From Phenylobacterium glaciei (GTDB taxonomy: Bacteria > Pseudomonadota > Alphaproteobacteria > Caulobacterales > Caulobacteraceae), in contig NZ_JAGSGD010000001.1 in the NCBI RefSeq assembly GCF_016772415.1, forward strand, positions 3,063,501-3,127,500: DNA of 64,000 bases. The letters run 5' to 3'. Numbering within the stretch: the stretch's first letter is position 1; each line of letters starts with the position of its first letter. The position numbers and the translations under genes were made by a program. Below the pieces are notes generated by a model that saw only the letters and a program-made list of their open reading frames with translations, was not told the DNA's origin and made no database searches. Shown here piece after piece: positions 1 through 8,181 of this stretch.

Positions 1-12
1 GGGAGGCGGACG

Positions 13-714
13 TCAGACGGCGTTCAGACCGGCGCTCTCCACGCGGCGGGCGGCTTCCTCCGCAGCCTCCTGGCGGTCGCCCATGGCGCCGGCCATCATC
101 GACTTCACCGCCGCCAGGATCTCCGGCGGGGCGGTTTCCGGGGTTCCGGCGTTGAACGGCGGGGCCGGGGAGTATTCCAGGCCCAGCTGCAGCGACTGGG
201 CCAGGGTGTCGCCGGCCAGCTCGGCCACCATGGTGAAGGCGAAGTCCAGGCCCGCGGTCACACCGCCGCCGGTGATGATGTTACCGTCGCGGACAACCCG
301 CCCCTCGGTGACGATGACGCCGAAGGGCTTCAGCTGATCTCTCCAGGCCCAGTGGCAGGTGGCGCGCTTGCCCTTCAGCATCCCAGTGGCCGCCAGGATC
401 AGCGAGCCGGTGCAGACGCTGGTGAGATACTTGGCGCCGGCGGCCAGCCGCTTGATGTGGCTCATGAAGGCCTCATCCAGCATGGCCGCGCTGGTCCCGA
501 AGCCGCCGGGAATGCAGATCACATCGCAGGCTTCGACCTTCGCGAGGTCGACGAGATTTGTGAAGGTCAGGCCGTCGGCCTCGATGTCGGCGCCGCCCAT
601 GGAGGCGACGATGATCTTCGCGCCGGGCACGCGACACAAGACCTGCTGCGGGCCGGTGAAATCGAGGTGGGTCACGCCCGGATAGAGCGGGAAGACGATG
701 ACGAGGTCGGACAT
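13..714 (-). CDS. DJ-1/PfpI family protein (isonitrile hydratase-like)
   Basis: This 233-residue protein has the DJ-1/PfpI (class I glutamine amidotransferase-like) fold. It opens with a hydrophobic strand (LVIVFPLYPGVTHLDFTGP) and carries the nucleophile-elbow cysteine in SVCTGSLILAATG, followed by a GGGVTAGLDFAF stretch. The arrangement most resembles isonitrile hydratase InhA and the amidase-like part of GlxA regulators. The start at MSDLV was chosen because the frame upstream is arginine/proline-rich and not protein-like. It is divergent from a GlxA-type regulator 83 bp away, so the regulator may control it. The substrate cannot be told from sequence. Confidence 0.85.
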   Translation of the reverse strand: MSDLVIVFPLYPGVTHLDFTGPQQVLCRVPGAKIIVASMGGADIEADGLTFTNLVDLAKVEACDVICIPGGFGTSAAMLDEAFMSHIKRLAAGAKYLTSVCTGSLILAATGMLKGKRATCHWAWRDQLKPFGVIVTEGRVVRDGNIITGGGVTAGLDFAFTMVAELAGDTLAQSLQLGLEYSPAPPFNAGTPETAPPEILAAVKSMMAGAMGDRQEAAEEAARRVESAGLNAV

Positions 715-797
715 GGCGACGGCTCCTGCAAGTTGACGTGGCCAAGGTGTCAGGCCTAGCGTCCGTCCGAAATGACAAACTTGCCTCAGATTCAGCC

Positions 798-1736
798 ATG
801 ACCCGCAAGATCGGTTTCCTGATCTTTCCCGACTTTCAGCTGCTGGACGCGGCTGGGCCGCTCGGCGCGTTCGAGATCGCGGGACGCTACGTGCCCGGCG
901 CCTACAGCCTGAAGGTCGTGGCCGCACAGCCGGGCATGGTGGCCAGTTCGGTGGGCGCGGGCCTGGGCGCGGAAGCCCTGGACGAGGACCTCGACACCCT
1001 GGTGGTGGCCGGCGGGATCGGCGCCAACAAGGCCGCCAAGACCCCCGCGGTGAAGGCCTATATCGAGCGGGTGGCGGCCAGGGCGCGGCGCACGGCAAGT
1101 GTCTGTTCGGGCGCCTATCTGCTGGCCGAGGCGGGACTGCTGGACGGCAAGCGCGCCACCACCCATTGGGCCCGGAGCGGTGAGCTGCAGAAGCGCTATC
1201 CAAAGGTCCGGGTGGAGGCCGACCGCATCTTCGTGCGCGAGGGGCCGATCTGGACCTCGGCGGGGATCACGGCGGGGATCGACCTGAGCCTCGCGCTGAT
1301 CGCCGAGGACCTCGGGGAGGATGTCGCGCGCCAGACCGCCCAGACCCTGGTGGTCTATCATCGCCGGCCGGGCGGCCAGTCGCAGTTCTCGGCCCTGATC
1401 GAGATGGGCGGCCAGGGCGGCCGGTTCGCCAGTCTGCTGGACTGGATGCGCGAGCACCTGGACCAGCCGCTCACGGTCGACCTACTGGCCGACCACGCGG
1501 CCATGAGCCCGCGCCACTTCGCCCGCGCCTTCGCCGCCGAGACCGGCATGACGCCCGCCAAGGCCGTGGAGCGCCTGCGCCTGGAAACGGCGCGCGAACG
1601 GGTGGAAGCCTCCTCCGAGCCCATCGACCGGGTGGCGGAGAGTGTCGGGTTCGGCGATCCGGAGCGGATGCGCCGCGCTTTCCTTCGCGCTTTCGGCCAG
1701 CCGCCCCAGGCGCTGCGGCGGGCGGCGCGAGCCTAG
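798..1736 (+). CDS. GlxA-family AraC-type transcriptional regulator
   Basis: The 312-residue protein has two parts. The N-terminal half is a DJ-1/PfpI-like sensor domain with the conserved TASVCSGAYLLAEAGLL cysteine region and ATTHW. The C-terminal part, from about residue 215, is a double helix-turn-helix AraC domain (MSPRHFARAFAAETGMTPAK, then VGFGDPERMRRAFLRAFG). Such proteins are DNA-binding regulators that often sense small nitrogenous ligands. The start at MTRKIG gives the normal N-terminus; an upstream ATG at 738 would add 20 non-conserved residues. It is divergent from the DJ-1 gene, which is its likely target. Its TAG stop shares CTAG with the stop of the opposite-strand gene. Confidence 0.88.
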   Translation: MTRKIGFLIFPDFQLLDAAGPLGAFEIAGRYVPGAYSLKVVAAQPGMVASSVGAGLGAEALDEDLDTLVVAGGIGANKAAKTPAVKAYIERVAARARRTASVCSGAYLLAEAGLLDGKRATTHWARSGELQKRYPKVRVEADRIFVREGPIWTSAGITAGIDLSLALIAEDLGEDVARQTAQTLVVYHRRPGGQSQFSALIEMGGQGGRFASLLDWMREHLDQPLTVDLLADHAAMSPRHFARAFAAETGMTPAKAVERLRLETARERVEASSEPIDRVAESVGFGDPERMRRAFLRAFGQPPQALRRAARA

Positions 1737-2287
1737 TCCTTGGCGGCCAGCGCCGCCATCTGCGCCTTGAGCAGGGTCAGGGTCTCGTTCTGCGCGGTCA
1801 CCAGCTTGACCAGTTCCTCATTGCGCAGGGCGTCGAGCTTGTCGTGCAGATGCATGATCTCAAGCTCGGCGCGCAGATTGACCACATAGTCGTGCTCGGC
1901 GTTGGCGCGGTCTCGCGCCGCGGCCCGGTTCTGGCTCATCATGATCACCGGCGCCTGCAGGGCCGCGATCATCGACATCACGAGGTTCAGGAAGATGAAG
2001 GGATAGGGGTCGAACGCCAACCTGTGCGCCAGGGCGTTCCAGGTGACCCAGGCCACCAGCACCGCCAGGAAGCTGAAGATGAAGGTCCAGGATCCGCCGA
2101 CCGCGGCGATGGTGTCGGCGAGCCTTTGCCAGAAGGTGCGGTCGTCGGTGGTGAGCTGGGGGTTGAGGCCGCTGGGAGCTTCGGTGGCGATCAGGTCGAT
2201 GACGCTGCGCTGGACAGGGTTGAGCTCGTCATAGCTGCACCCCAGCAGCGCCTGGGCCAGGTCAGCGTTGTGGCTGGTCACGGACAT
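1733..2287 (-). CDS. DUF1003 family membrane protein
   Basis: This 184-residue protein resembles the DUF1003 family, inner-membrane proteins of unknown function. A soluble N-terminus leads into two hydrophobic segments (around WTFIFSFLAVLVAWVTWNAL and FIFLNLVMSMIAALQAPVIM), followed by a charged helical C-terminus (MSQNRAAARDRANAEHDYVV) that is typical of the family. The ATG at 2287 is preferred over the ATG at 2296 because a GAGGA element lies about ten bases upstream of the former and abuts the latter. The gene converges with the GlxA regulator and shares a four-base CTAG with its stop codon. Confidence 0.82.
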   Translation of the reverse strand: MSVTSHNADLAQALLGCSYDELNPVQRSVIDLIATEAPSGLNPQLTTDDRTFWQRLADTIAAVGGSWTFIFSFLAVLVAWVTWNALAHRLAFDPYPFIFLNLVMSMIAALQAPVIMMSQNRAAARDRANAEHDYVVNLRAELEIMHLHDKLDALRNEELVKLVTAQNETLTLLKAQMAALAAKD

Positions 2288-2396
2288 TGTCGGCACATTC
2301 CTCGCTCAGGATCGGCGAGGGAGCAGGATCACCGAGCTCCCGCCCCGACGGCAAGCGCCAATGCGGCGCCCGCGCGTCAGGATTGGGGCGGGGACG

Positions 2397-3554
2397 TCAG
2401 GACGTGGCGCCCGTCGCCATCTTGATCGCCGGTTCGCCGGGCTTGGTCTGGCTGACCGGGGTCAGCTTGGCCTTGCCGGTCTCAGACTTGGGTTCGGTCG
2501 GGACCTGGGCCACGTCGGGCGCCTTGTGCTCGACGGCCTCCGTCGGACCAGACACCACCACGGCCGAGGCCAGACGGAAGTCGGGGGACGGAGCGCTGGC
2601 CTGGGCCGGCATCGGGACCAGGCTGGCATAGACGGTTTCGCCGGCGTTGAGCTCACGCCCACCGGCCCGGCTGTCGGCGACATAGGTCGCCGGCGCCGCG
2701 CCACGGCCGAAGCGGTAGAAGACGTGCATGCCCACCTGGGCGACGCGGACCATGCGCGGACCCCAGTTGGGAGCGACGCCGGTGGTGTGGAAGTTGGTGG
2801 CGTCGCCGACCGAGGCCATCACGCCGCCGGACAAGGCGCGCTCGGCCACGCTACGGGCACGGTTCCAGGCGATGGCCTCGCGGCCCCGGCGCATGGAGCC
2901 GTCGCAGGCGAAGCTGAACTGGCAGCCGCGGGCCCGGGCCGCGCCCTGGAACACCACGCCGCAGACGCTCTTGGGATAGGCCGGATGGCGGACGCGGTTC
3001 AGGACGACCTGCGCCACGGCCTGCTGGCCGACGGCGGTTTCGCCACGGGCCTCGAAATAGACAGCCTGGGTCAGGCACTCCAGTTCGCGCGACCCTTCCA
3101 GCACGCCGGCCATGCGGAACGGGTTGACCGACGGCGTCAGGGGACCGGCGAAGGCGGCGCGCAGGACCACGGCGGAGGCCGGGTTGCGGTCGCGCTTTTC
3201 CAGGCGGGCGGCGAAGATCGACGACTGGCGGTCGCGCTCGGCGTCGCCGGCGACGGTGAAGGGGTCATGGCGGCGCGCGACGCTGAGGATTCCCGGATCC
3301 ATGTCGGCGGCTTCGCGTTGAAGAACAGACTCGGAGAAGCCGCCGGCGGCGGCTTCGGCCAGACGGGCTGTACGCTGGTGGTCGGTGGTGGCGCGCGCCA
3401 TACCGCCGGCCAGATAGGCGGCGCCAAGGCCCAGGCCAACGCCCGAACCCAGCAGCACAGCACTGGTCAACGCACGCCAATCGGCGCGCGCCTGAGGTTT
3501 GGATAGCAAAGGGTGGTTGTCCCGTGTGGCGAAGGCGAAAGCGCCCCCAGACAT
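2397..3554 (-). CDS. SleB-type cell wall hydrolase
   Basis: The 385-residue protein has an N-terminal membrane anchor (LTSAVLLGSGVGLGLGAAYLAGG), a linker, and a Hydrolase_2/SleB domain at about residues 155-280. Family hallmarks are ECLTQAVYFEARGE, which contains the catalytic glutamate, then GQQAVAQVVLNRVRHPAYP, CQFSFACDG and DATNFHTTGV. SleB-like enzymes are lytic transglycosylases or amidases that cut peptidoglycan. The anchor suggests periplasmic action. The start at MSGGAF was chosen since the upstream 74 codons are arginine-rich and overlap the promoter region of the divergent lipoprotein gene. A proline/alanine-rich C-terminal tail follows the domain. Confidence 0.87.
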   Translation of the reverse strand: MSGGAFAFATRDNHPLLSKPQARADWRALTSAVLLGSGVGLGLGAAYLAGGMARATTDHQRTARLAEAAAGGFSESVLQREAADMDPGILSVARRHDPFTVAGDAERDRQSSIFAARLEKRDRNPASAVVLRAAFAGPLTPSVNPFRMAGVLEGSRELECLTQAVYFEARGETAVGQQAVAQVVLNRVRHPAYPKSVCGVVFQGAARARGCQFSFACDGSMRRGREAIAWNRARSVAERALSGGVMASVGDATNFHTTGVAPNWGPRMVRVAQVGMHVFYRFGRGAAPATYVADSRAGGRELNAGETVYASLVPMPAQASAPSPDFRLASAVVVSGPTEAVEHKAPDVAQVPTEPKSETGKAKLTPVSQTKPGEPAIKMATGATS

Positions 3555-3795
3555 CGTTGCCACTCGACGCCCCTGCACTTGCTGGCGGCGTTCCGCGGCG
3601 AGCCTGTTCCTTACACGTCGGAAGACAGGCCATGGCGAAGTTGCCGTGCTTATGGACGGATGGTTTACGATTCGCAACCCCATATTGCGGTGCAACATAA
3701 AATAGCCTGTGGATTTCTCGTCATCCGAGTCCCGTGGAACCTCCACCTTTGGCCGCCGTTCTTCCCGCCGAGACATCCTGAACCGGAGCTATGTC

Positions 3796-3978
3796 ATGCG
3801 GAAAACCCTTAGCCTTCTTGCCATTGCTGGCGTCGCCCTGACCCTGGCGGCCTGTGGCCACAACGTCGAACAGCGCGCCTCGACCGGCGCGGTCACCGGC
3901 GCCGTCCTCGGCGGTCCGGTCGGCGCCGCCGCCGGCGCGGCGGTCGGTACGGTCGTCTCCAAGGCGGTCGACAAGTAG
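3796..3978 (+). CDS. small glycine-zipper lipoprotein
   Basis: A 60-residue protein has a lipoprotein signal peptide (MRKTLSLLAIAGVALTLAAC, with the lipobox LAAC). It is followed by a short glycine/alanine-rich glycine-zipper segment (AVTGAVLGGPVGAAAGAAVG). Small proteins of this build are usually membrane-associated lipoproteins of unknown function. The first ATG after an in-frame upstream extension fits the signal peptide. It is divergent from the SleB-type hydrolase gene, and a strong hairpin follows its stop codon. Confidence 0.8.
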   Translation: MRKTLSLLAIAGVALTLAACGHNVEQRASTGAVTGAVLGGPVGAAAGAAVGTVVSKAVDK

Positions 3979-3986
3979 GAACGACG

Positions 3987-4009
3987 TGGCCCCGCCCCGC
4001 GCGGGGCCA
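3987..4009 (+). terminator. hairpin after lipoprotein gene
   Basis: A perfect 9-bp inverted repeat (TGGCCCCGC and GCGGGGCCA) with a 5-base loop lies eight bases after the lipoprotein stop. There is no U-run, so termination is inferred from position and stem strength only. Confidence 0.5.
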
Positions 4010-4085
4010 TAGTCCAACTGCGTCATGCGCCCATCCCCGGCCCGACTAGGATCGTATCAAGAATACGATTCTGGGAGTTCCGGAC

Positions 4086-4163
4086 TTGGGACATGTCATC
4101 TTCGCCGTCATGACCTTGGTCACGGTTATTGCGATCACGGTTCTGGGCGGGCATCCTCTCTGA
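4086..4163 (+). CDS. possible 25-residue hydrophobic peptide with TTG start
   Basis: A short frame begins at TTG 4086, eight bases after a GGGAG element (4073-4077), and ends with TGA two bases before the ATG of the next gene. The peptide is mostly hydrophobic (VIFAVMTLVTVIAITVLGG in the middle) and could span the membrane once. The next gene lacks its own Shine-Dalgarno element, so translational coupling is plausible. It could instead be an untranslated leader. An internal ATG at 4110 would give 17 residues. Confidence 0.35.
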   Translation: MGHVIFAVMTLVTVIAITVLGGHPL

Positions 4164-4165
4164 CG

Positions 4166-4561
4166 ATGAAGCGCAGACTGTCCCTCGCGCTCCTGATGGC
4201 GGTCTGCGCCACCGGAGCTCACGCCGCGCCCGCCTGGCGCGTGCAGCAGTCCTGCGCCCTGAAGCGCTATCTCGGCGCCACGCCGGCCTTCGCCGGCGCC
4301 TGGGGCCGCGACACCTCCCAGGTCTCCTATGGCAGCCGCTCGCCCACCTCGGCTTGGCGCGAGGAGCCGGCCGCACGGCTGAGCTACACCAACGCCATGG
4401 CCTCGGGCCGCGCTTTCGCTGACCGGGCCGCCGACCTGCTGGCCCGCCGCCAGCGCATCACCCACGACGAAGCCCTGCGGGTGATCGGCGCGGACCATGG
4501 CCCATGGCCTGAGGTCACGGAGGCCAAGTGCGCCGCTCTGGAGCGGCGGGCCGCGCGTTAG
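4166..4561 (+). CDS. secreted protein of unknown function
   Basis: The 131-residue protein has a clear Sec signal peptide (MKRRLSLALLMAVCATGAHA) with cleavage expected after AHA. The mature part of about 110 residues contains two cysteines (QQSCALKRYL and EAKCAALERR) that could form a disulfide. I do not recognise a domain. It is probably periplasmic. A small hydrophobic frame ends just upstream and may be translationally coupled to it. Confidence 0.7.
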   Translation: MKRRLSLALLMAVCATGAHAAPAWRVQQSCALKRYLGATPAFAGAWGRDTSQVSYGSRSPTSAWREEPAARLSYTNAMASGRAFADRAADLLARRQRITHDEALRVIGADHGPWPEVTEAKCAALERRAAR

Positions 4562-4736
4562 AACCACACCCGCCTAAGTCGTATTTTGAATGCGGAGCCG
4601 GCGAAGCGGAGCCTCGAAATCCCCGTTTCGGGCAAACTGTAAAGCTTTGTAAAATTGGTGCCCGCACAGGGTTTTCCGCGCTGAAGCTCTGCTAAGACGT
4701 CGTTAAGGATTAACCTCAACGCACGGTCGAACGCAG

Positions 4737-5099
4737 ATGACGGACATGGATGAAGTCGCCCTGGCGCGGCGGACGAAATTCGCCAAGACCTGGAACGTCA
4801 ATCCGCTGGTGGCGGAGATCGTCGAGATCCTGCTGATCTACGGCGGCTCGGCCCACCGCAATTTGGTGGCCGAACGGATTGCCATGCGCCGGACCGACGA
4901 GCAAATCTCCGACGGACTGAAGCGCGAGATCTTCGAGGCCTTTGACACCCACCGTGAGGGCGCGGCCAACGCCGGCCAGCCGGCCCTGGCATGCCTGCCG
5001 TTCGGCGAGGGCTCCCACCGGTGGTCTCTGACCCCGGACGCGCAGAGCTTTTTGGAACAGGACCCCCACCCCCTGACCCGCGCCGCCCTGTGCCGGTGA
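4737..5099 (+). CDS. conserved-looking protein of unknown function
   Basis: This 120-residue cytoplasmic protein has a helical N-terminal half (NPLVAEIVEILLIYGGSAHRN, then LVAERIAMRRTDEQISDGLK). That half looks compatible with a small winged-helix or helix-turn-helix domain, but no family is recognised. The C-terminal part (HRWSLTPDAQSFLEQD) resembles the wing and following helix of such folds. It heads a compact group with two tiny membrane ORFs and a lipoprotein downstream. The 175-bp region before it is comparatively AT-rich and carries TTAAGGATTAACC just before the start. A second ATG three codons in is an alternative start. Confidence 0.65.
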   Translation: MTDMDEVALARRTKFAKTWNVNPLVAEIVEILLIYGGSAHRNLVAERIAMRRTDEQISDGLKREIFEAFDTHREGAANAGQPALACLPFGEGSHRWSLTPDAQSFLEQDPHPLTRAALCR

Positions 5100-5104
5100 C
5101 CTAT

Positions 5105-5194
5105 ATGCCCTTCGGGGTGAAGCTGACCTCGGCCGTGGCCGGCGGCGCCTTCTGTCTCGGGGTCCTGATGGGCCTGGCCTTGATCCATGCCTGA
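5105..5194 (+). CDS. 29-residue single-span membrane peptide
   Basis: This very short frame starts five bases after the stop of the preceding gene. It encodes a short N-terminus and one hydrophobic stretch (AVAGGAFCLGVLMGLALIHA) able to span the membrane. The close spacing and the overlap of its stop with the next small frame suggest translational coupling. No family is recognised. It may be a small accessory membrane protein. Confidence 0.45.
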   Translation: MPFGVKLTSAVAGGAFCLGVLMGLALIHA

Positions 5195-5306
5195 CGCCAT
5201 GAGCCCGATGTTGCGGCGACTGCTGTTTGGTCTGGCCCTGGTGGTGAACCTGGTAGCCTGGCTGGTCATCCTGCGGACGGTGATCCTGCCCCTCGTCAGC
5301 GATTGA
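5187..5306 (+). CDS. 39-residue single-span membrane peptide
   Basis: This frame overlaps the end of the previous small ORF by eight bases. It encodes a positively charged N-terminus (MLRR), one long hydrophobic helix (LLFGLALVVNLVAWLVILRT) and a short tail. By the positive-inside rule the N-terminus would be cytoplasmic. An in-frame ATG at 5199 would give 35 residues. Two such peptides in a row between a cytoplasmic protein gene and a lipoprotein gene hint at a small envelope complex, but the function is unknown. Confidence 0.45.
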   Translation: MPDAMSPMLRRLLFGLALVVNLVAWLVILRTVILPLVSD

Positions 5307-5338
5307 CGCGGGCGCGGGCGCGCCGGAAAGTCTGCGCC

Positions 5339-5815
5339 ATGTCAGCCAAGCTTCTTCTGCCCCTCGCCGCCGCGGCCCTGATGGCCGGATGCGCCTCCGC
5401 TCCGCAGGTCGTGCGGAGCGGGGATCCTGGCTTCGCCAAGGGCAAGACCCTGGCGCTCGCCGTCACCGAGGCGACGCCGCTGGACCGGGCGCGGCCCGAC
5501 CAAGCCTCGGCCCTGGTCCTGCAGAGGCTGGGCGGCCGGACCGCCGAGCCGGCCGCCGCCGACTATCTGATGCAGGTGTCCTTCGCCGCCCTGCCCAAGG
5601 GCGTGGGCGTGATGCGCGACGGCGCCGGGGACTGGGTGTCCGATCCCAAGGGCCACCGCCGGTTCGGCATGCGCAGCCCGGCCTACGCTGTCAGCATCGC
5701 CGCCATCGAGACCAAGACCGGCAAGGCCGCCTTCTCCGCCACCGCCACCGAGCCCGCCCACGGCGATCGCGCCAAGGCCGTGGACCGGCTGGTGAGCGCC
5801 GCGCTGGCGGATTAG
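5339..5815 (+). CDS. lipoprotein, possibly DUF4136-like
   Basis: The 158-residue protein has a lipoprotein signal ending in LMAGC. A domain of about 135 residues follows, with alternating strands (KTLALAVTEATPL, ADYLMQVSFAALP, YAVSIAAIETKTGKAAFSAT). This pattern resembles small DUF4136-type periplasmic lipoproteins, but that is tentative. The start at MSAKLL is chosen to give the signal peptide; the upstream extension (MTRARARRKVCA) overlaps the previous small frame. It is the last gene of the small cluster and faces the CHASE2 kinase gene across a palindromic repeat. Confidence 0.72.
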   Translation: MSAKLLLPLAAAALMAGCASAPQVVRSGDPGFAKGKTLALAVTEATPLDRARPDQASALVLQRLGGRTAEPAAADYLMQVSFAALPKGVGVMRDGAGDWVSDPKGHRRFGMRSPAYAVSIAAIETKTGKAAFSATATEPAHGDRAKAVDRLVSAALAD

Positions 5816-5841
5816 CGCGCCTGATCCACTCCCCACTTGAT

Positions 5842-5965
5842 CGTCATGGTCGGCCTTGTGCCGGCCACCCATGATCTCCGAGATTCAGCAAACGCCTGCG
5901 GCGGCGTCGCATCCTCTGCGGAGAAACGGAGATCATGGGTCCCCGGGACAAGCCCGGGGATGACG
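5842..5965. repeat. palindromic intergenic repeat, family A, copy 1
   Basis: The left arm reads CGTCATGGTCGGCCTTG and the right arm CAAGCCCGGGGATGACG. Inner arms CCCATGATCTCCG and CGGAGATCATGGG form the second part of the stem. It lies 26 bp from both converging stop codons. Related copies are at 17862, 44049 and 50248. Confidence 0.85.
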
Positions 5966-5991
5966 ATCGTTATTTGGCGCGAACGGCAGCT

Positions 5992-8172
5992 CTAGTCGCA
6001 CTCCGGCAGATCGACCACAAACCGGGCGCCCTCGCCCGGCGCGCTGTCGCAGGTCACCTGGCCGCCGTGGCGGGTGACCACCGAGCGGACGAAGGCCAGG
6101 CCCAGCCCCGCGCCGGGATCGCCCCCAGCCTGGGGCCGCGCGAAACGCTTGAAGGGCTCGAAGACACTCTCCATTTCGTCGGCCGTCAGGCCTGGCCCCC
6201 GGTCGGTTACCGAGACCCGCACGCGGCCGTCCTCGCGAACCAGCGCGACCACGATCTCCTCCCCAGCCGGGCTATACTTGACCGCGTTCTGGAACAGGTT
6301 GGCGAAAGCGCGCGACAGCAGGGAGCGGTCCCCCATCGCAAAGCAGGGCTCCTCGCAGCCCTGCTGCACGAACTCGATCTTCTTCTGCTGGGCCTGGGGC
6401 CAGAGTTCGTCGGTCATCTCGGCGATCACGTCGGAGAGGTCCACCGGCTCGCGGTTGAGGATCGAGGCCTCGGCGCGGGCGAACTGCACGAAGCCGTCGG
6501 CCAGCGCCAGGGTTCGGCGGGCGTTTGCGGCGATGCGGCCCACCACCGTCGGCTCCAACCCCGGCGACTGCTGCAACATGGCCAGGATCGAGGTCTGGGG
6601 CGAGCGCATGTCGTGGGTCAGCAGCTGCAGGGCCTGCTCGCGCTGGCGGGCGGTGGCCATCAGTTGCGTGGCGTCGGCCAGGCTGATCACCTCCCCGGCC
6701 CGGACGCCCCCCTCCCCCCGCAGCGGTGCGGTCATCATCAACAGGGTGCGGCCGTCGCGCAGCGCCAGGGGATGGGTCCCCGTCAGCCCCGCCTCGCCGA
6801 TCGGCTCCAGACGGGACAGCAGATCGAGGAGCCGCGCGCCCACGAGGTCGGATCCCAGCAACGCCTCGCCAGGTCCGTTGGCCTGGATGACGATCCCGTC
6901 GGCGTCGGTGACCAGGGTGGCGTCGGGCAGGCTGGCCAGGATGTCGTCGGCGAAGCGGCGCAGGGCGTCCATGCGTGAGATGGCGCCGCTGAGCGCGCGG
7001 GCTTGGCTTTCCACCACGTCCGCCACGAGGCCGTTGGCGACCGGCGCGTCGAGCCGTCCGCCGAGCCTTTCGAACTCGGCCTTCAGATAGTCGCTGGCCA
7101 TGGCGAGCCGACGCCAGCCCCAGAGCGGGAAGACCAGCAGCAGGATGGCGATCGTGGTCACCGGTGACAGCCAGACCTGGAACAGCCCGAACAGGCTGAT
7201 GCTGACCGCCAGGGTCATGACGCCGAGACCGGCCGCCAGAGTCAGGTTCTGGGCCGGCTTGAGGGTCAGGAACCCGGCCATCAGCACCCAGAGCGGCAGG
7301 ATCGCCAGGGCCAGCTTCCAGGTCGTCCCGGCCTCCGCCCGGGTCACGCCGGCCGACAGGGCGTCGAGGATATTGGCCTGCAACTCCACCCCCGACATGC
7401 CGCCGCCCATGGGACTCTGGAAGTGGTCGGTCATGCCCAACGCGGTCGCCCCCACCAGCACGCGCTTTCCGGTGAAGAATTCGGCCGGCACCTCGCCGCG
7501 CAGGACGCTGCCGTAGCTGACGGTGCGATAGGCGCCGGGCGGTCCGGCGAAGGGGATCAGTTCGGCGACGCAGGGCTCCGCGCCCGCCCTGGGCAGAGGC
7601 CGGGTCTGGCCCAGCACCACCTCGGCGAGGGGCCGGGGCGCCGGGGCGGCGCAACGTTCACGGTGGCGCACCACGCCATCCAGATCGGGCCGGATGATCA
7701 CCTGGCCCAGCCCCGCGGCGGCCGGCGCCAGCCCCCCGGCCGGCGGGACATGGTTCAGGCTCGCGCCGTTCAGTCCCGGCTCCACCAGCACCGGCAGGAA
7801 GACATTGCCGATGGCCGCCATCGCCTTGGCCAGGCCCGAATCGGCGGGGTCGGGCTCGGTGAACAGGACGTCGTAGATCACCGCCTTGGGCTTCATGGGC
7901 GCGAGCACATTCAGCAGGGCGGTGTGGCGCACGCGGGGCCAGGGCCAGCGGCCGAGTTCGGCCAGGCTGCGATCGTCGATGGCGACGATGATGACCCCGG
8001 GATCGGCGGGCCGTCCGCTAAGGCCGGCCAAGGCGTCGTAGACCGCGCCGTCGGCCCGGGCCAGCAGGGCGCTGCCGGTGGCGAGCGCCGCCGCCGCGGT
8101 GGCCAGCACGGCCACCAGCAGCCACTCCAGGAGCAGTCGTCGGCCGGCCGGCGATCGCCCCGTATCTGACAC
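5992..8172 (-). CDS. CHASE2 domain sensor histidine kinase
   Basis: This 726-residue membrane kinase starts with one transmembrane helix (LLLEWLLVAVLATAAAALATG), then an extracytoplasmic CHASE2 domain (PGVIIVAIDDRSLAELGRWP, PKAVIYDVLFTEPD). Three closely spaced membrane helices follow, then a PAS-like region (LPDATLVTDADGIVIQANGP). The dimerisation/phosphoacceptor motif LLTHDMRSP has its histidine near residue 510. The ATPase domain has the N box (FANLFQNAVKYSP), G1 (VTDRGPGL) and G2 (GAGLGLAFV). It is the last gene of a three-gene operon with a FecR/LysM protein and a response regulator, so these are its likely signal partner and target. Confidence 0.93.
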   Translation of the reverse strand: MSDTGRSPAGRRLLLEWLLVAVLATAAAALATGSALLARADGAVYDALAGLSGRPADPGVIIVAIDDRSLAELGRWPWPRVRHTALLNVLAPMKPKAVIYDVLFTEPDPADSGLAKAMAAIGNVFLPVLVEPGLNGASLNHVPPAGGLAPAAAGLGQVIIRPDLDGVVRHRERCAAPAPRPLAEVVLGQTRPLPRAGAEPCVAELIPFAGPPGAYRTVSYGSVLRGEVPAEFFTGKRVLVGATALGMTDHFQSPMGGGMSGVELQANILDALSAGVTRAEAGTTWKLALAILPLWVLMAGFLTLKPAQNLTLAAGLGVMTLAVSISLFGLFQVWLSPVTTIAILLLVFPLWGWRRLAMASDYLKAEFERLGGRLDAPVANGLVADVVESQARALSGAISRMDALRRFADDILASLPDATLVTDADGIVIQANGPGEALLGSDLVGARLLDLLSRLEPIGEAGLTGTHPLALRDGRTLLMMTAPLRGEGGVRAGEVISLADATQLMATARQREQALQLLTHDMRSPQTSILAMLQQSPGLEPTVVGRIAANARRTLALADGFVQFARAEASILNREPVDLSDVIAEMTDELWPQAQQKKIEFVQQGCEEPCFAMGDRSLLSRAFANLFQNAVKYSPAGEEIVVALVREDGRVRVSVTDRGPGLTADEMESVFEPFKRFARPQAGGDPGAGLGLAFVRSVVTRHGGQVTCDSAPGEGARFVVDLPECD

Positions 8173-8181
8173 TGGGTGAGC

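Noticed and set aside
1..1203. Long minus-strand frame extending the DJ-1 gene to 396 residues
   Set aside because: The N-terminal 163 residues are arginine/proline-rich and antisense to the GlxA gene; the conserved protein starts at 714.
4670..4690. TTAAGGATTAACC as a CtrA box
   Set aside because: The TTAA half-sites are only three bases apart rather than seven.
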